Below are positions 11,058 to 21,944 of a stretch of DNA of 64,000 bases, in pieces. Each line of letters starts with the position of its first letter. The stretch's first letter is position 1. Source of the stretch: Doryteuthis pealeii (Eukaryota > Mollusca > Cephalopoda > Myopsida > Loliginidae); contig CM042163.1 of the NCBI GenBank assembly GCA_023376005.1, positions 4,439,461 through 4,503,460 of the forward strand, written 5' to 3'. The position numbers and the translations under genes are program-made. Under the pieces are notes generated by a model. The model was not told the origin of the DNA. It did no database searches and saw only the letters and a program-made list of their open reading frames with translations.

Positions 11058-11492
11058 TTAATCAATGGAGACAATATTGTTAAGAGGAGAACAAGAAGGA
11101 GGAGGAGACAATATTGTTAAGAGGAGGAGGAGAAGGAGGAGGAGACAATATTGTTAAGAGGAGGAGGAGACAATATTGTTAAGAGGAGGAGGAGACAACA
11201 ATATTGTTAAGAGGAGGAGAAGGAGGAGGAGACAATATTGTTAAGAGGAGGAGAAGGAGGAGGAGACAATATTGTTAAGAGGAGGAGGAGAAGGAGGAGG
11301 AGACAATATTGTTAAGAGGAGAACAAGGAGGAGGAGGAGACAATATTGTTAAGAGGAGGAGGAGACAATATTGTTAAGAGGAGGAGGAGGAGACAATATT
11401 GTTAAGAGGAGAAGGAGGAGGAGGAGACAATATTGTTAAGAGGAGGAGGAGACAATATTGTTAAGAGGAGAAGAAGAAGGAGACAATATAGT
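11058..11492 (+). repeat. GGA / ACAATATTGTTA minisatellite
   Basis: More than a dozen units alternate a purine block (GAGGAGGAGGAGA) with the palindrome 'ACAATATTGT' and TAAGAG. Unit length varies with the number of GGA or GAAGGA triplets. Confidence 0.95.
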
Positions 11493-11623
11493 GTTATGTT
11501 AAAATTTTGATTAAAGATGACAGACAAACTTTATGATATGGATGGGGAACTTTATCTTTGTTGCCTTATCAAATATTCTTCCACAAAAAAGGGGGTGGGG
11601 GTATCATCTGAGTTACAAAGCTG

Positions 11624-12205
11624 GGTAATTTATGAGGAAGTGTGTCCTGGTCTCCTGCCTCAAAAATTGCTACCCAGTGACTATCAAAATAACAACCCCA
11701 GCTCGTCGTAATTCTTGTTTATTTATCGTAATTTGTCGTAATTCTTGTTTAGATATGAAGATGGATATATAGTTTGGAATAGACTGAGATAGATAGATAG
11801 ATAGATAAACAAACAAAATAATATAGATAGATGTGAACAAATGAAGATAGATAGATATTTTCGACAAGTAAATGTATTTGGGGGGGGGGGAATCGCTTTT
11901 TTTTTTGTCGTAATTCTTGTTTATTTAAACTAAAAACAAGACATTAAACAAACATGAATAAAAGAAATTACGATAAATAAACAAGAATTATGACAAATTC
12001 TATGAACAAATAAGAATTACGACAAATTACGATAAATGAATTAGAATTACGACAAAAAAGAGAGGCCTCTTCCCTAAAATACATTTAACGCCCTAAGTTG
12101 GTTGTTTTCTTTCAAGTAACACCGTAGCTGGGGCCGTTATTTTAATAGTCACCGGGTAGCAATTTATGAGGCAGGAGACCGGGACGCACTTCCTCATAAA
12201 TTACC
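11624..12205. mobile_element. Long-TIR foldback element, copy 1
   Basis: The left end 'GGTAATTTATGAGGAAGTG' and right end 'CACTTCCTCATAAATTACC' are inverted repeats of about 75 bp that include TCTCCTGCCTC and 'ATTGCTACCC.GTGACTAT'. The interior (about 430 bp) is an AT-rich nest of sub-repeats (gtcgtaattcttgttta and its reverse complement) around a G-run at 11881. A second copy at 24897-25382 has the same ends. No target duplication is visible at this copy. Confidence 0.85.
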
Positions 12206-12832
12206 TTATTATTTTATGACAGTGAGGAAAAGAACAAAAAAAAAAAAAAATAAGTTGTGATAAAAGGCCAAAACTAAAAATTAAAAAGTGTAAAATAAAA
12301 TACTAATCAAAATTAATAATAATCATTAGGAATGTGTCATTTAAAAATAAACATGTCAAATATTTTTGCATAAAAAGAAGTTATTAATACAGGTTAAAAG
12401 GTAACGAGAAAAATCTTTTTTAGACCCTATTTTTCCTATGCAGGTGGCATTCTCTATCACACAACATTGGGGGCTAACGAGGAAACTTTTTTCATACCTC
12501 CCAAAATTATACCTGCCTCATACTAACCATAATACAGGTTAAAAGGTAACAAGAAAACAAATTTTTTTAGACCTTATTTTTACGATGCAGGTGGCCGGGG
12601 GAGGGGGGTTGCTAACAAGGAAACTTTTTTCATACCTCCCAAAATTATACCTGCCTCATACTAACCATAATACATGCAAGGTGCCCTTGTTCCATTAGGA
12701 AAGTAACAAAGAACAGAAACAGAATTAAAGCCAATGGCCAAAATGATACAGAAATTTAACTCGAAACTTTTTTAACGACTAATCAAAAGTTAAAATTATA
12801 GTATCACTGTTGATTTTACTAATCTATAATAA
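12206..12832. repeat. Tandem duplication of about 143 bp
   Basis: The segment 'ACAGGTTAAAAGGTAAC' through 'CATACTAACCATAAT' at about 12390-12532 is repeated at 12533-12672, with a G-rich insertion in the second copy. The surrounding sequence is AT-rich with no gene. Confidence 0.8.
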
Positions 12833-13421
12833 CCGCCTGTCGGCTGGGGCGTTAGAATGCACCGACTGCAGAGGGGTAAGACTCCCCCAATGGGGCCACC
12901 TGTTGGCCGTGGGTGGCGACCCATGATGCTTAAGGATAGAGCCCAGGTGGATGAGCAGTTCATGACATGCAATACTCCACTTTGGCCCTATCTTGGGCTA
13001 GACGGGCGGTCGGAGAGGCCCCTCCATCAATCGGCTGGTCACGTCAAGCCCTAGCACCTATATGATTTTCCCAACCCTATTGCCCTTATGGCAAGACCCA
13101 ACCCCTTTTTATCATATGGGTGCTAGAAGGTGGTGGCTGCGGGTCTACATGTCCTGGGAATGACGTTAAACTCTATCTGATGGTGAGGTTCTAGTTTTGG
13201 AGGTTTGGGGAATGTGGAGCACCCCTTCATCACCATTGCTCCCTGGTCCACTCTGACCCGGAGTGGTAGTACCTGTTAGGATCCCATCTATGGGTTAAAT
13301 AGAAAAATGTATTTATAAAAAAAAATTGTATTATCCATTAAGAATTGATTTATTTCAAAACTTAATCGGCATTAAATGACCCACTGGGATTGATATGCCG
13401 TAAAACAAACCAAAACCAAAG
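12833..13421 (+). mobile_element. R600 retroposon, full-length reference copy
   Basis: 589 bp flanked by a perfect 14-bp duplication CTAATCTATAATAA (12819-12832 and 13422-13435), the mark of LINE-mediated insertion. The head begins CCGCCTGTCGGCTGGGGC. The 3' end is the hairpin GGCATTAAATGACCC..GGGATTGATATGCC at 13368-13401, followed by an AAAC/AACC-rich tail. No tRNA-type A/B boxes were recognised in the head, so the promoter origin is unknown. Short open frames inside vary between copies and are probably not coding. Other copies: 8186-8692, 15801-16125, 28893-29085, 29646-30248. Confidence 0.85.
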
Positions 13422-13435
13422 CTAATCTATAATAA

Positions 13436-13882
13436 ATAATAATTATTATTATGTAGTAGTAGGTTTTAACAACATATATCTTAAGTACTTTTTTTCCCCA
13501 CTTGGGATGTAAATGAAGTATATTGACTTGGTCAGTTAACAATAGTCATATCAAGCAACAATCAGTTTTTTTTCCTCTAATTACTCTACTTAAAGACATT
13601 TGAGACCAACTTTCTTCTTATTTACATCTAATATTACAATATAATGTAGCCAAGTTACATACAAGTATTGGTAGTCTAAGACACCTGATACCCCAAAACC
13701 TCCAGATAAAACCTCTAAGGGATATGTGTTGGCTTTTTTTTTTGGGGGGGGGGTTGTTTTTTTAACATTTTTTCAAACAAATGGGAGTGGGGTATATATA
13801 TACCATCAAATACAGCAATTGTTGTCTATTCTATAGAATATTTAGCTACACCCTCTTAAATGTTATCATTTACACAAGACCA
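13436..13882. other. Intergenic, no gene seen
   Basis: AT-rich with T/G homopolymers near 13732-13765. Confidence 0.45.
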
Positions 13883-14110
13883 GTTGGATTTTATGGCATG
13901 TCAACCCTTATTGGGTTATTTTATGCCAAAGACGTTTTGTTTTATTAATTATTGATGGGTACTCAATGTGTTTTTTTTTTTTTAAATCGTGTTTTTCTAT
14001 TTAACCCATAGGTGGGATTCTTGCAGGTACTGATGTTTTTTTAAACTCATGTTTTTCTATCTAACCCATAGATGGGACTCTAACAGGTACTACCACATCG
14101 GGTCAGAATG
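13883..14110 (-). mobile_element. R600 3' fragment, internally duplicated
   Basis: The tail hairpin (TTTTATGGCATGTCAACCC ... GGGTTATTTTATGCC) is followed by two consecutive copies of the 'GTTTTTCTATTTAACCCATA' to 'CAGGTACT' block. Head missing. Confidence 0.75.
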
Positions 14111-14284
14111 GACCTGGAGCAATTCTACACAGGACATACACAAAACCAGACGTATGGAGCACCTAAACCTCACTGACAATAGTCTGTTAGTCTATTTCAT
14201 TGGTTTTAGTATGTGGAACATATTCAGCTTAAGAAAGTGAGAAGGGGGGGGCAATGTACATCCCAATATGAAGGTTTGGATTAG

Positions 14285-14490
14285 TTTCTTTGTTTAAAGG
14301 CATATCAACCTTTATGGGTTATTTAATGCTAAAGTCATCCTTGTAAAAGAACAATAGTTGTATTATTTAACCCATGGATAGAGGGAGGCTATTAATTTGA
14401 AAATGAACATAATAGCATGACTAGAGTTCAAATTTGCTTACTACGATGTCGCAGACCCAAAATGTTAGCCACTACGCCATGGAGATTCAT
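14285..14490 (-). mobile_element. Retroposon tail plus SINE-B-like tRNA head
   Basis: A tail hairpin (GGCATATCAACCT..GGGTTATTTAATGC) lies at 14300-14335. On the minus strand at 14415-14490 a GGCGTAGTGGCTAACAT A-box-like segment and a ttgaactct B-box-like motif resemble the SINE-B head at 27317. Confidence 0.45.
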
Positions 14491-14544
14491 CCCCAAAATG
14501 AAGGTTCGATCAATGTCTATTGTACATAAGACAGAGAAAATAAA

Positions 14545-14705
14545 GAAAGTTTTACTATTATCTGCGTTATTCGGACTATTGTCCTCATCTTCATTGTTAT
14601 CTGTACAACGTTTCTTCAGGTATTTCTTCAGATAACAATGAAGATGAGGACAATAGTCGGAATAACGCAGATAATAGTAATTATCAAGCCTCATCTCAAA
14701 CATTC
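14545..14705. repeat. Foldback element of the GAGGACAATAGTCC family
   Basis: The arm 'TTATCTGCGTTATTCGGAC' returns as its reverse complement across a short centre holding the 'GTACAACGTTTCTTCAGG' block. Related palindromes lie near 18.4, 30.7 and 33.3 kb. Confidence 0.8.
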
Positions 14706-14814
14706 AAAGAAAAAGGAAGCTTTAATGTAAAAAAAAAAAAAAAAAGAAAGCTTTCTCAACTTTTTAGATGAATAAAAAGAATTTGTATATAAACCATAAC
14801 ATTCTTTAAAAACT

Positions 14815-15800
14815 TTTGGAGTTTAGTATTGTCGGATTTTACAGCATATCAACCCTTGTTGGGTTATTTTATGCCAAAGACATTTTGTTTTATTCATTCT
14901 TGATGGGTATTCAATCTTTTTGGATTTTATGGCATGTCAATCCTTGTTGGGTTATTTTATGCCAAAGACATTTTGTTTTATTCATTCTTGCTGGGTATTC
15001 AATTTCTTTGGATTTTAAGGCATGTCAATCCTTGTTGGATTATTTTATGCCAAATACATTTTGTTTTATTCATTCTTGCTGGGTATTCAATTTCTTTGGA
15101 TTTTAAGGCATGTCAATCCTTGTTGGATTATTTTATGCCAAATACATTTTGTTTTATTCATTCTTGGTGGGTATTCAATTTCTTTGGATTTTAAGGCATG
15201 TCAATCCTTGTTGGGTTATTTTATGACAAATACATTTTGTTTTATTCATTCTTGGTGGGTATTCAATTTCTTTGGATTTTAAGGCATGTCAATCCTTGTT
15301 GGATTATTTTATGCCAAATACATTTTGTTTTATTCATTCTTGGTGGGTATTCAATTTCTTTGGATTTTAAGGCATGTCAATCCTTGTTGGGTTATTTATG
15401 CAAATACATTTTGTTTTATTCATTCTTGCTGGGTATTCAATTTCTTTGGATTTTAAGGCATGTCAATCCTTGTTGGATTATTTTATGCCAAATACATTTT
15501 GTTTTATTCATTCTTGCTGGGTATTCAATTTCTTTGGATTTTAAGGCATGTCAATCCTTGTTGGATTATTTTATGCCAAATACATTTTGTTTTATTCATT
15601 CTTGCTGGGTATTCAATTTCTTTGGATTTTAAGGCATGTCAATCCTTGTTGGATTATTTTATGCCAAATACATTTTTGTTTTATTCATTCTTGCTGGGTA
15701 TTCAATTTCTTTGGATTTTAAGGCATGTCAATCCTTGTTGGGTTATTTTATGCCAAATACATTTTGTTTTATTCATTCTTGCTGGGTATTCAATTTATTT
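14815..15800 (-). repeat. 88-bp satellite derived from the retroposon tail
   Basis: About 11 head-to-tail units of about 88 bp. Each contains the R600/5S-SINE tail hairpin (GGCATGTCAATCC ttg TTGG.TTATTTTATGCC) plus 'TTTTGTTTTATTCATTCTTG' and 'GGGTATTCAATTTCTTTGG'. The array continues directly into R600 body sequence at 15801, so the tail of one R600 copy was amplified. Repeated frames such as 'HVNPCW' are products of the tandem array. Confidence 0.95.
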
Positions 15801-16125
15801 TTTTCAAACTCAATTTTTTAAACACATTTTCAACTCCTTGTTTTTATCTATTTAACCTATAGATGAAACCCTAACAAGTACTACCACTCTGGGTCAGGGT
15901 GGACCTGGGAGTAATGGCAATAAAGGGGCAGTCCAGAATGTGTACTTCACCACTAGATGCAGTTTGACCCTCAGCTACCACCTTCTAGAACATATATGAC
16001 AAAAAGAGTTGGGGGGGTTATCAGCCTAGGGTTGGGACAATCATATAGGTGCTAGGGCTTGACGTGTCCAGCTGATTGATCAGTGGAGGCTTCTCCGACC
16101 TCCTGTCTAGCCTAAGTAAGGAGTT
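15801..16125 (-). mobile_element. R600 body fragment
   Basis: Continues from the satellite with 'CTATTTAACCTATAGATG', ACTACCACTCTGGGTCAG and the gcttgacgtg..cagctgattgatca block. It stops before the GCCCCAGCCGACAG head. Confidence 0.75.
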
Positions 16126-16230
16126 TAGTATTTATTGCACAATTTATAAACACAGAAAAATAGAAAAACCATCAGAAGAGAAATTTAATTTTTTTTCTTC
16201 TGAATTTGATGTTAGTTACAAGTTATTACA

Positions 16231-16484
16231 TGGGCCGGGTTAGCTCAGTCGGTAGAGCGTTCGGCTAGAAATCACAAGGTTCCTAGTTCGATACCGGTTC
16301 TCGCCAACTCAGCGTTATGAGTAGCACAGGGACCTGTGCGGTAAAGTAAGGAGCTGATGGTAGGTGTGGCGCTCCACCTCAGATGCAAAAACAATCTCCT
16401 TGGTCTAGCGCTAGAAAAAAGGGGATAGACTCCCTTGTTGATTGGCTGATACCGACATTAGGCCGCCCTGACAACTTTACTTAC
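16231..16484 (+). mobile_element. tRNA-derived SINE-A, intact
   Basis: Flanked by a perfect 15-bp duplication TTACAAGTTATTACA (16216-16230 and 16485-16499). The head GGGTTAGCTCAGTCGGTAGA is a good A box, and GTTCGATACC is a B box 30-35 nt on, so RNA polymerase III transcription is likely. The body ends 'CCGACATTAGGCCGCCC' then CTTTACTTACTTAC. No anticodon-loop tRNA fold or CCA function is implied. Other copies: 19392, 21475(-), 23997, 28666(-), 43980(-), 62577(-). Confidence 0.9.
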
Positions 16485-16499
16485 TTACAAGTTATTACA

Positions 16500-16735
16500 A
16501 TTAGAAGTAAAATAAATAAATAAAAAGTAACTTACCATAATTTGGGGGGTTCGGTACCACACTAGACATTGGATGTTAAAAAAAAAATAACACCGTCAAC
16601 AATTTTGGAATATTTAAATCTGAAAAGAGAAAGAGAAGTGTTTATGAAATTGCCTTGAGTGAAACCTTTGAAAAAAATAATAAAAAATAAATGAATAAAT
16701 AAAACATTTGGGTTGGAAGATGTCACATAATAAAT
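16500..16735. other. AT-rich spacer
   Basis: Nothing recognised. Confidence 0.4.
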
Positions 16736-17520
16736 TGTAATACAGAGAATAAATTTGTGAACTCACAAATAATTGGTATCAAGTCCAGAGTCAATAAAGA
16801 TCACACTATCCAGTTGAGCGTTAAATCCAGAAAGAGAAAAATTAAAAATAGACAAATCCAAACTTAAATCCAGCATCAGCAAGATGTCCTTTTCTCTGCA
16901 GGAAACATCACTTTAAATGGGTGAGACGTCTTTTATAGGAATTAGAAAATTTTACCCAGAATGCAACAACAATGATGATAATTTATTTTAGACTGTTTTT
17001 TTGGGGTTTTTTTTAATAGTGATTAGAAGTTTCATTTTACCCAGTATGCAACAGCAATGGTTATTTAATTTAGACAGTGTTTGTTTTTTTGGGTTTTTTT
17101 TAAATAGTAATTAGAAGTTTCATTTTACCTAGAATGTAACATTAATGACTATTTCAGACAGGAAGTTGTTTATGGCTTATACCAATAAAACCATTGTCCA
17201 GATGACTGGCGATGGAACTGAATTTGGGGAGAGATGAAATGTTGGAATAATACAGAGAATAAACTTGTGAACTCACAAATAATTGATATAAAGTCATGAG
17301 TCAATAAAGATCACACAATCCAATTCAGCATTAAATCCAAAAGGGCAAATTTCAAAATAGTAAATCCAATTTTGGCAAAATGTATTTTTCCATAAAGGAG
17401 ACATCCCATTAAGTGGCTTATGGGAGTTTGGTAATTTATATCAATTAGAAGATTCATTTTATCCAGAATGCAATGTTGATGGTTATTTATTTTGGACAGG
17501 AAGTTGTTTATGGTTTATAT
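16736..17520 (+). repeat. Unclassified repeat, two tandem copies
   Basis: The block 'TACAGAGAATAAA.TTGTGAACTCACAAATAATTG' with 'GAGTCAATAAAGATCACAC' and 'ATTAAATCCA' appears at 16742 and 17252 and again at 20400. The copy at 17160-17520 is nearly identical to 20296-20660. It has TTGTGAACTCACAA palindromes but no coding or terminal structure I can name. Confidence 0.7.
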
Positions 17521-18240
17521 GGTGGATTGGGATTAGGATTTAGCTTAGTCAGCTTTATCCCAACAGTTAAATGACCAGAAGCAATATTCTCACAACTGGT
17601 AACTGTTACAAAGGTTTGGGTGTGTGTGTGTGTGAAAAGGTTTCCAGTAAAAAAAAAAAATGATAATAAATAAAAGAAAATATTTATTAAACATGTGTGG
17701 AATATGAAAGACAAGTAATCAATTACTGTTGTATACTGAATGACTACAGTATTCAGTATACTACTGGTACACTTCATGTGTACTGAATCCTACAGTATTC
17801 AGTATACTACTGGTACATTGAAACTTCATGTGCGCCAGACATATAGTAACTCGCAATAGAGTGCTAAAACCTCGAGGTAGACAGTTCGCGTAATGGTTCC
17901 ATAATCCTTGCAGTCTCAGTAATCACCCTGATGCTCTTAGACAGACGTGTATAAATAGTCCTGGACCAGCGCATTCATTCTCTGTGATGGGTATGCCAAG
18001 CTAGTCATCAAAAGTGCTGAGCAGTTTTTATAAACAGTGACACACACGTTAAATATGTTCAATTTGTTCTGTTAATATTTGTCTGATTAAATTAACTATT
18101 AAACAATGTTGTTCTACATTTATTTTTATAAAGATTGTATCTTTCACTTTTGAGAATAGATAAAATGGCTGTTAAATTTTACATAAATCTACAGATTTTT
18201 ACACAACAGGAGGTGGTATATTCCTGCAAATTATTCAAAA
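17521..18240. other. Intergenic with TATA-like motif, no gene
   Basis: Contains a short TACAGTATTCAGTATACTAC repeat (17740-17815) and an LTR- or promoter-like stretch with GTGTATAAATAG at about 17948. No downstream coding exon was found, so a host promoter cannot be claimed. Confidence 0.35.
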
Positions 18241-18341
18241 TGGACAATTTTTTGTCTAGTATTCATAAAAATGGCAGACTGTGTAAAATGAATGGAAAAT
18301 ATGCAAGAAGTTAAATTTTTACTTACTACATTTTTTTCTAT

Positions 18342-18384
<43 letters not shown>

Positions 18385-19110
18385 TGTCTAGTATTATCTG
18401 CGTTATTCAGACTATTGTCCCCATCTTCATTGTTATTTGTACAACGTTTCGGCCGATATAGCCTCCTGCCTTCTTCAGGTATTTCTAGTCGGACTCGGGA
18501 ACCTTCTCTTCGAACTCAGGAACTTTTTTGTCGTATTTGGGAAGGCCGGAGGGTATATCGGCCGTAACGTTGTACAAATAACAATGAAGATGGGGACAAT
18601 AGTCCGAATAACGCAGATAATACTAATCTTCAAGCCTCATCTCAAACATTCAGAGAAATTGTGTAGATAACAATAAAGATGAGGACAATAGTCCGAATAA
18701 CGCAGATAATACTAATCTTCAAGCCTCATCTCAAACATTCAGAGAAATAGTGTAGATAACAATAAAGATGAGGACAATAGTCCGAATAACGCAGATAATA
18801 CTAATCTTCAAGCCTCATCTCAAACATTCAGAGAAATTGTGTAGATAACAATAAAGATGAGGACAATAGTCCGAATAACGCAGATAATACTAATCTTCAA
18901 GCCTCATCTCAAACATTCAGAGAAATTGTGTAGATAACAATAAAGATGAGGACAATAGTCCGAATAACGCAGATAATACTAATCTTCAAGCCTCATCTCA
19001 AACATTCAGAGAAATAATTTTTGTCTAGTATTCATAAAAATGGCAGACTGTGTAAAATGAATGGAAAATATGCAAGAAGTTAAATTTTTACTTACTACAT
19101 ATTTTTCTAC
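18240..19110. repeat. Foldback plus 88-bp tandem array, flanked by direct repeats
   Basis: A poly-A tract (18343-18380) is followed by the palindrome 'AGTATTATCTGCGTTATTC'...reverse complement (18391-18628), then about five units of 88-89 bp starting 'GTGTAGATAACAATAAAGATG' at 18661, 18750, 18839 and 18927. The unit is one arm of the palindrome plus flank. The whole is bracketed by a direct repeat of about 90 bp (TATTCATAAAAATGGCAGAC to CTTACTACAT) at 18255-18336 and 19028-19103. Confidence 0.9.
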
Positions 19111-19207
19111 TACATATTTTCCTTTTCAAAAAAAAAAAAATAAAAAAATAAAAATACAAAAATAAATAAGATTTATAGGTCCATGGACAATGCGTAAATA
19201 TTGGCTA

Positions 19208-19213
<6 letters not shown>

Positions 19214-19260
<47 letters not shown>
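19214..19260. repeat. (GA)n microsatellite
   Basis: About 23 GA units. Confidence 0.95.
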
Positions 19261-19263
<3 letters not shown>

Positions 19264-19391
19264 CTGCAAAATTGTACAAAAGTAGAATTTTTACTGAGGT
19301 GTCATTTTAACAAATTAAGTGTTGAAGATTCTAATTGCAAGTTTTATTCCTATTCTAATGATGAACAAATATTTATCCACAGTTAGAAAAT

Positions 19392-19658
19392 GGGGCTGGT
19401 TTAGCTCAGCCGATAGAGCACTCACCTAGGAATTGAAAGGTTTCTGGTTTGATCCCGGTCAATATTAACTCAGCATATGATGAGTAGTACAGATTGGGTA
19501 ATCTGATCTGTGTGGTAAAGTGGGTAGCTGACGGTAGATGTGGCGCTCTATCACAGCAAAAACAATCTCCCTGGTCTAATTCTAATGAAAAGAGGATAGA
19601 CTCCCTCGCTTTCCAGCTGATACCAACAATAGGCCACTCCACCAACTTTACTTACTTA
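19392..19658 (+). mobile_element. tRNA-derived SINE-A, diverged
   Basis: Head 'GGTTTAGCTCAGCCGATAGAG' with B-box-like GTTTGATCCCGG, same body as 16231-16484 and a CTTTACTTACTTA end. It may have a decayed duplication (TTAGAAAATGG / TTAAGAAATTGG). Confidence 0.85.
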
Positions 19659-20295
19659 AGAAATTGGACTTTGGGATTTGTTGCTTTTAACATCATAATT
19701 TGACTGGTCTACTTTCCTACCATCAGTTGAAAGTTACTTCCTGTAGGCTGAAGAGAAATTCTGAACAAAACTATTTCAATAATGCTAATCCCATATATGC
19801 AACAATTCAAAGTGCCTTTCCGAGGAATTGAATTTTTGTTTATCACTCAAGTAGTATGAATAATGATTCATCAATAAAAATGCTTTTTTTTTTTTTTACT
19901 GTCCAGGATTTGAGATATATATATATATATCTCAAGTGGCCTTCTTGAAAATCCTCAAGAGTCACAAAGAGGAAGGATTCAGTATATTTAAATAGTGAAA
20001 ACTCAATATTCAATTGTTAATACTTGAATTTCAATTCCTGTTGCTCAAAGGGATTGGCAGAACATCAAACAAAAAGTACTTAGGAGTTTTTTTGTTTTTG
20101 TTTTTTTAAAGTGACTCACATCAATATATATAAAAAAAGATCTTTGGTAAATTTTGTGACAACTTGCACAACACTGAGTTCAATCCATTATAACAGGAAA
20201 ATTCCACATTAAATCCAGAATGTTGCAACTTCCTTACAGGAAAATGCCAAATTAAATGTTCCACGCAAGTCATGATTTTTTTTATAGTGATGGCC
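19659..20295. other. Intergenic, no gene seen
   Basis: T-run near 19884-19899 and (TA)n at 19913-19931. Otherwise unrecognised. Confidence 0.45.
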
Positions 20296-20660
20296 ATTTA
20301 TTTTGGACAGGAAGTTGTTTATGGCTTATACCAAGAAAACCATTGTCCAGATGACTGGCGATGGAACTGAATTTGGGGAGAGATGAAATGTTGGAATAAT
20401 ACAGAGAATAAACTTGTGAACTCACAAATAATTGATATAAAGTCATGAGTCAATAAAGATCACACAATCCAATTCAGCATTAAATCCAAAAAGGGCAAAT
20501 TTCAAAATAGTAAATCCAATTTTGGCAAAATGTATTTTTCCATAAAGGAGACATCACATTAAATGGCTTATGGGAGTTTGGTAATTTATATCAATTAGAA
20601 GATTCATTTTATCCAGAATGCAATGTTGATGGCTATTTATTTTGGACAGGTAAGTTGTTT
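20296..20660 (+). repeat. Unclassified repeat, third copy
   Basis: Nearly identical to 17160-17520, including 'GACTGGCGATGGAACTGAA' and 'GAGAGATGAAATGTTGG'. Similarity extends across the whole 360 bp. Confidence 0.8.
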
Positions 20661-20879
20661 ATGGCTTATACCAAGAAAAATCAAACACATTTCATCATAA
20701 AGAAATGATTAATTAAACATCCTAATTGAAATAATGTTTCAAGAAATGATTTGTGAATTTCTAAAATGAAAAAATTGTTACCATCCAATGATTTTGTCAA
20801 TAAACATCCTCATCTTTTTTTTTCTTTAACCTCCCCCCATCCCATCTTTTTATTATATATCTATCTAATCTTCAGGAAA

Positions 20880-21085
20880 TGATGATTAACTCATGAGATA
20901 CATTCTCCTGTTCACTCCTACACATGGACACACCAGTGTTGGTTGACCAGCTCTGTGCAGACACTAAATGCAGTCTAGAGGACCTACCAAGAACAATGGT
21001 TGATAGGGATAGTTGGTGAGACAGAGTCAAGGAAATTTGTGCTATCATCACAACTTGATGAGACAAGAGAATGGTTAACTCAGCC
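20880..21085 (+). pseudogene. LINE 3'-end fragment
   Basis: Plus-strand frames give 'NELMRYILLFTPTHGH', a PARTY-like remnant, EDLPRTMVDRDSW and VKEICAIITT. These match in order the end of the LINE at 52490-52690 (NELISDILLWKPIHGH, PARTYIDQLC, RDLPGAMNDREGW). Short, frameshifted and 5'-truncated, as expected for an old LINE insertion. Confidence 0.75.
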
Positions 21086-21239
21086 TATAAAACCAAAATA
21101 AACACTATAATCATTGTTATTATTTCTCTGAATTTTTTTTTTAAAAGTTAACATTTTTTAACAGGAAAGGAAACAAAAAAAAGATCTGTTTTCTTCTCTC
21201 TGACAATAGAAGAACATTTGACATAAACTAGAACCTTAC

Positions 21240-21375
21240 ACCATTTTAAAGACAGACAGGGCAACTTAGCCTTGCCAAGGCAACCAGTCTAGAAGAAAAA
21301 CTCTGAATTCAAACCAGCACTACCCTGATTAAAAATTGACCTTGTGTTACATCCTACTCATAGTGGAGGGGTTGG
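21240..21375 (+). mobile_element. SINE-B 3' half
   Basis: 'GCCTTGCCAAGGCAACC.GTCTAG' followed by AAACTCTGAATTCAAACC and ttaaaaattgaccttgtgt.acatcctactc, collinear with 27480-27590. Confidence 0.7.
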
Positions 21376-21474
21376 GTAAATACAGATACCATTTCGAAAA
21401 CCCTCGGAAAGATTTTAAAACAAACTTTTCTGCAATAAAAAAAAATGCCTGCTTTATTAATATCAGGACTCTAA

Positions 21475-21735
21475 GTAGTAAAGTTTGCAGAGTGGTCTAT
21501 TGTTGGTATTAGCCAAATAGCGAGGGAGTCTATCCTCTTATTGCTTGCACTAGACCAAAGAGATTGTTTTTGGCTGAGGTGGAGCGCTATACCTACCATC
21601 AACTCCCAGATGGTGCTTTACTTCTCAGATCAGATTACTCAGGTTTATGTGCTGAGTTGGTGAGGACTAGTATCAAACCTGGAACCTTGCAATTCCTAGG
21701 CAGATGCTCTACCGACTGAGCTAAACCTGCTCCAT
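21475..21735 (-). mobile_element. tRNA-derived SINE-A
   Basis: Reverse orientation: 'AGTAAAGTTTGCAGAGTGG' at the left is the 3' end, and 'CTACCGACTGAGCTAAACC' at the right is the complemented A box. Confidence 0.85.
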
Positions 21736-21864
21736 CAGGACTCTGCTTGAGAATAAATCTAAGAATTCTATTTACAAAATCTTGTCTTCCCATTGCAAAA
21801 TCTTGTGTCTTCCCATTGCAAATTTACAAGTTAAAAAGCAACTATATAATAAACATTAAAAAAA

Positions 21865-21925
21865 CCAGTAGGCATGACATAACCCCGGACGGGTTGATAT
21901 GCCGTTAAAATCACTAAACAAACAA
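21865..21925 (+). mobile_element. Isolated retroposon tail hairpin
   Basis: GGCATGACATAACCCCGGACGGGTTGATATGCCGTTAAAAT-type sequence (hairpin arms about 21872-21907) ending in an AAAC-repeat. The upstream body is not recognisable. Confidence 0.6.
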
Positions 21926-21944
21926 ACAAGCATTAAAAAAGTAT

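Noticed and set aside
14816..15855. Long repetitive frames with HVNPCW-type repeats
   Set aside because: They translate the 88-bp satellite (88 nt is not a multiple of 3), so frames shift with each unit and no protein is conserved.
16231..16320. tRNA gene
   Set aside because: A and B boxes are good, but the sequence runs on into a SINE body with a target duplication and there is no full cloverleaf. It is a SINE head; the same applies at 19392, 23997, 27317 and 44190.
17940..17990. Host promoter with TATAAATA
   Set aside because: One TATA-like motif in AT-rich DNA with no downstream exon or other core elements.
18570..19016. CRISPR array
   Set aside because: Repeats are contiguous 88-bp tandem units with no unique spacers, in eukaryotic DNA. 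The same holds for the other arrays.
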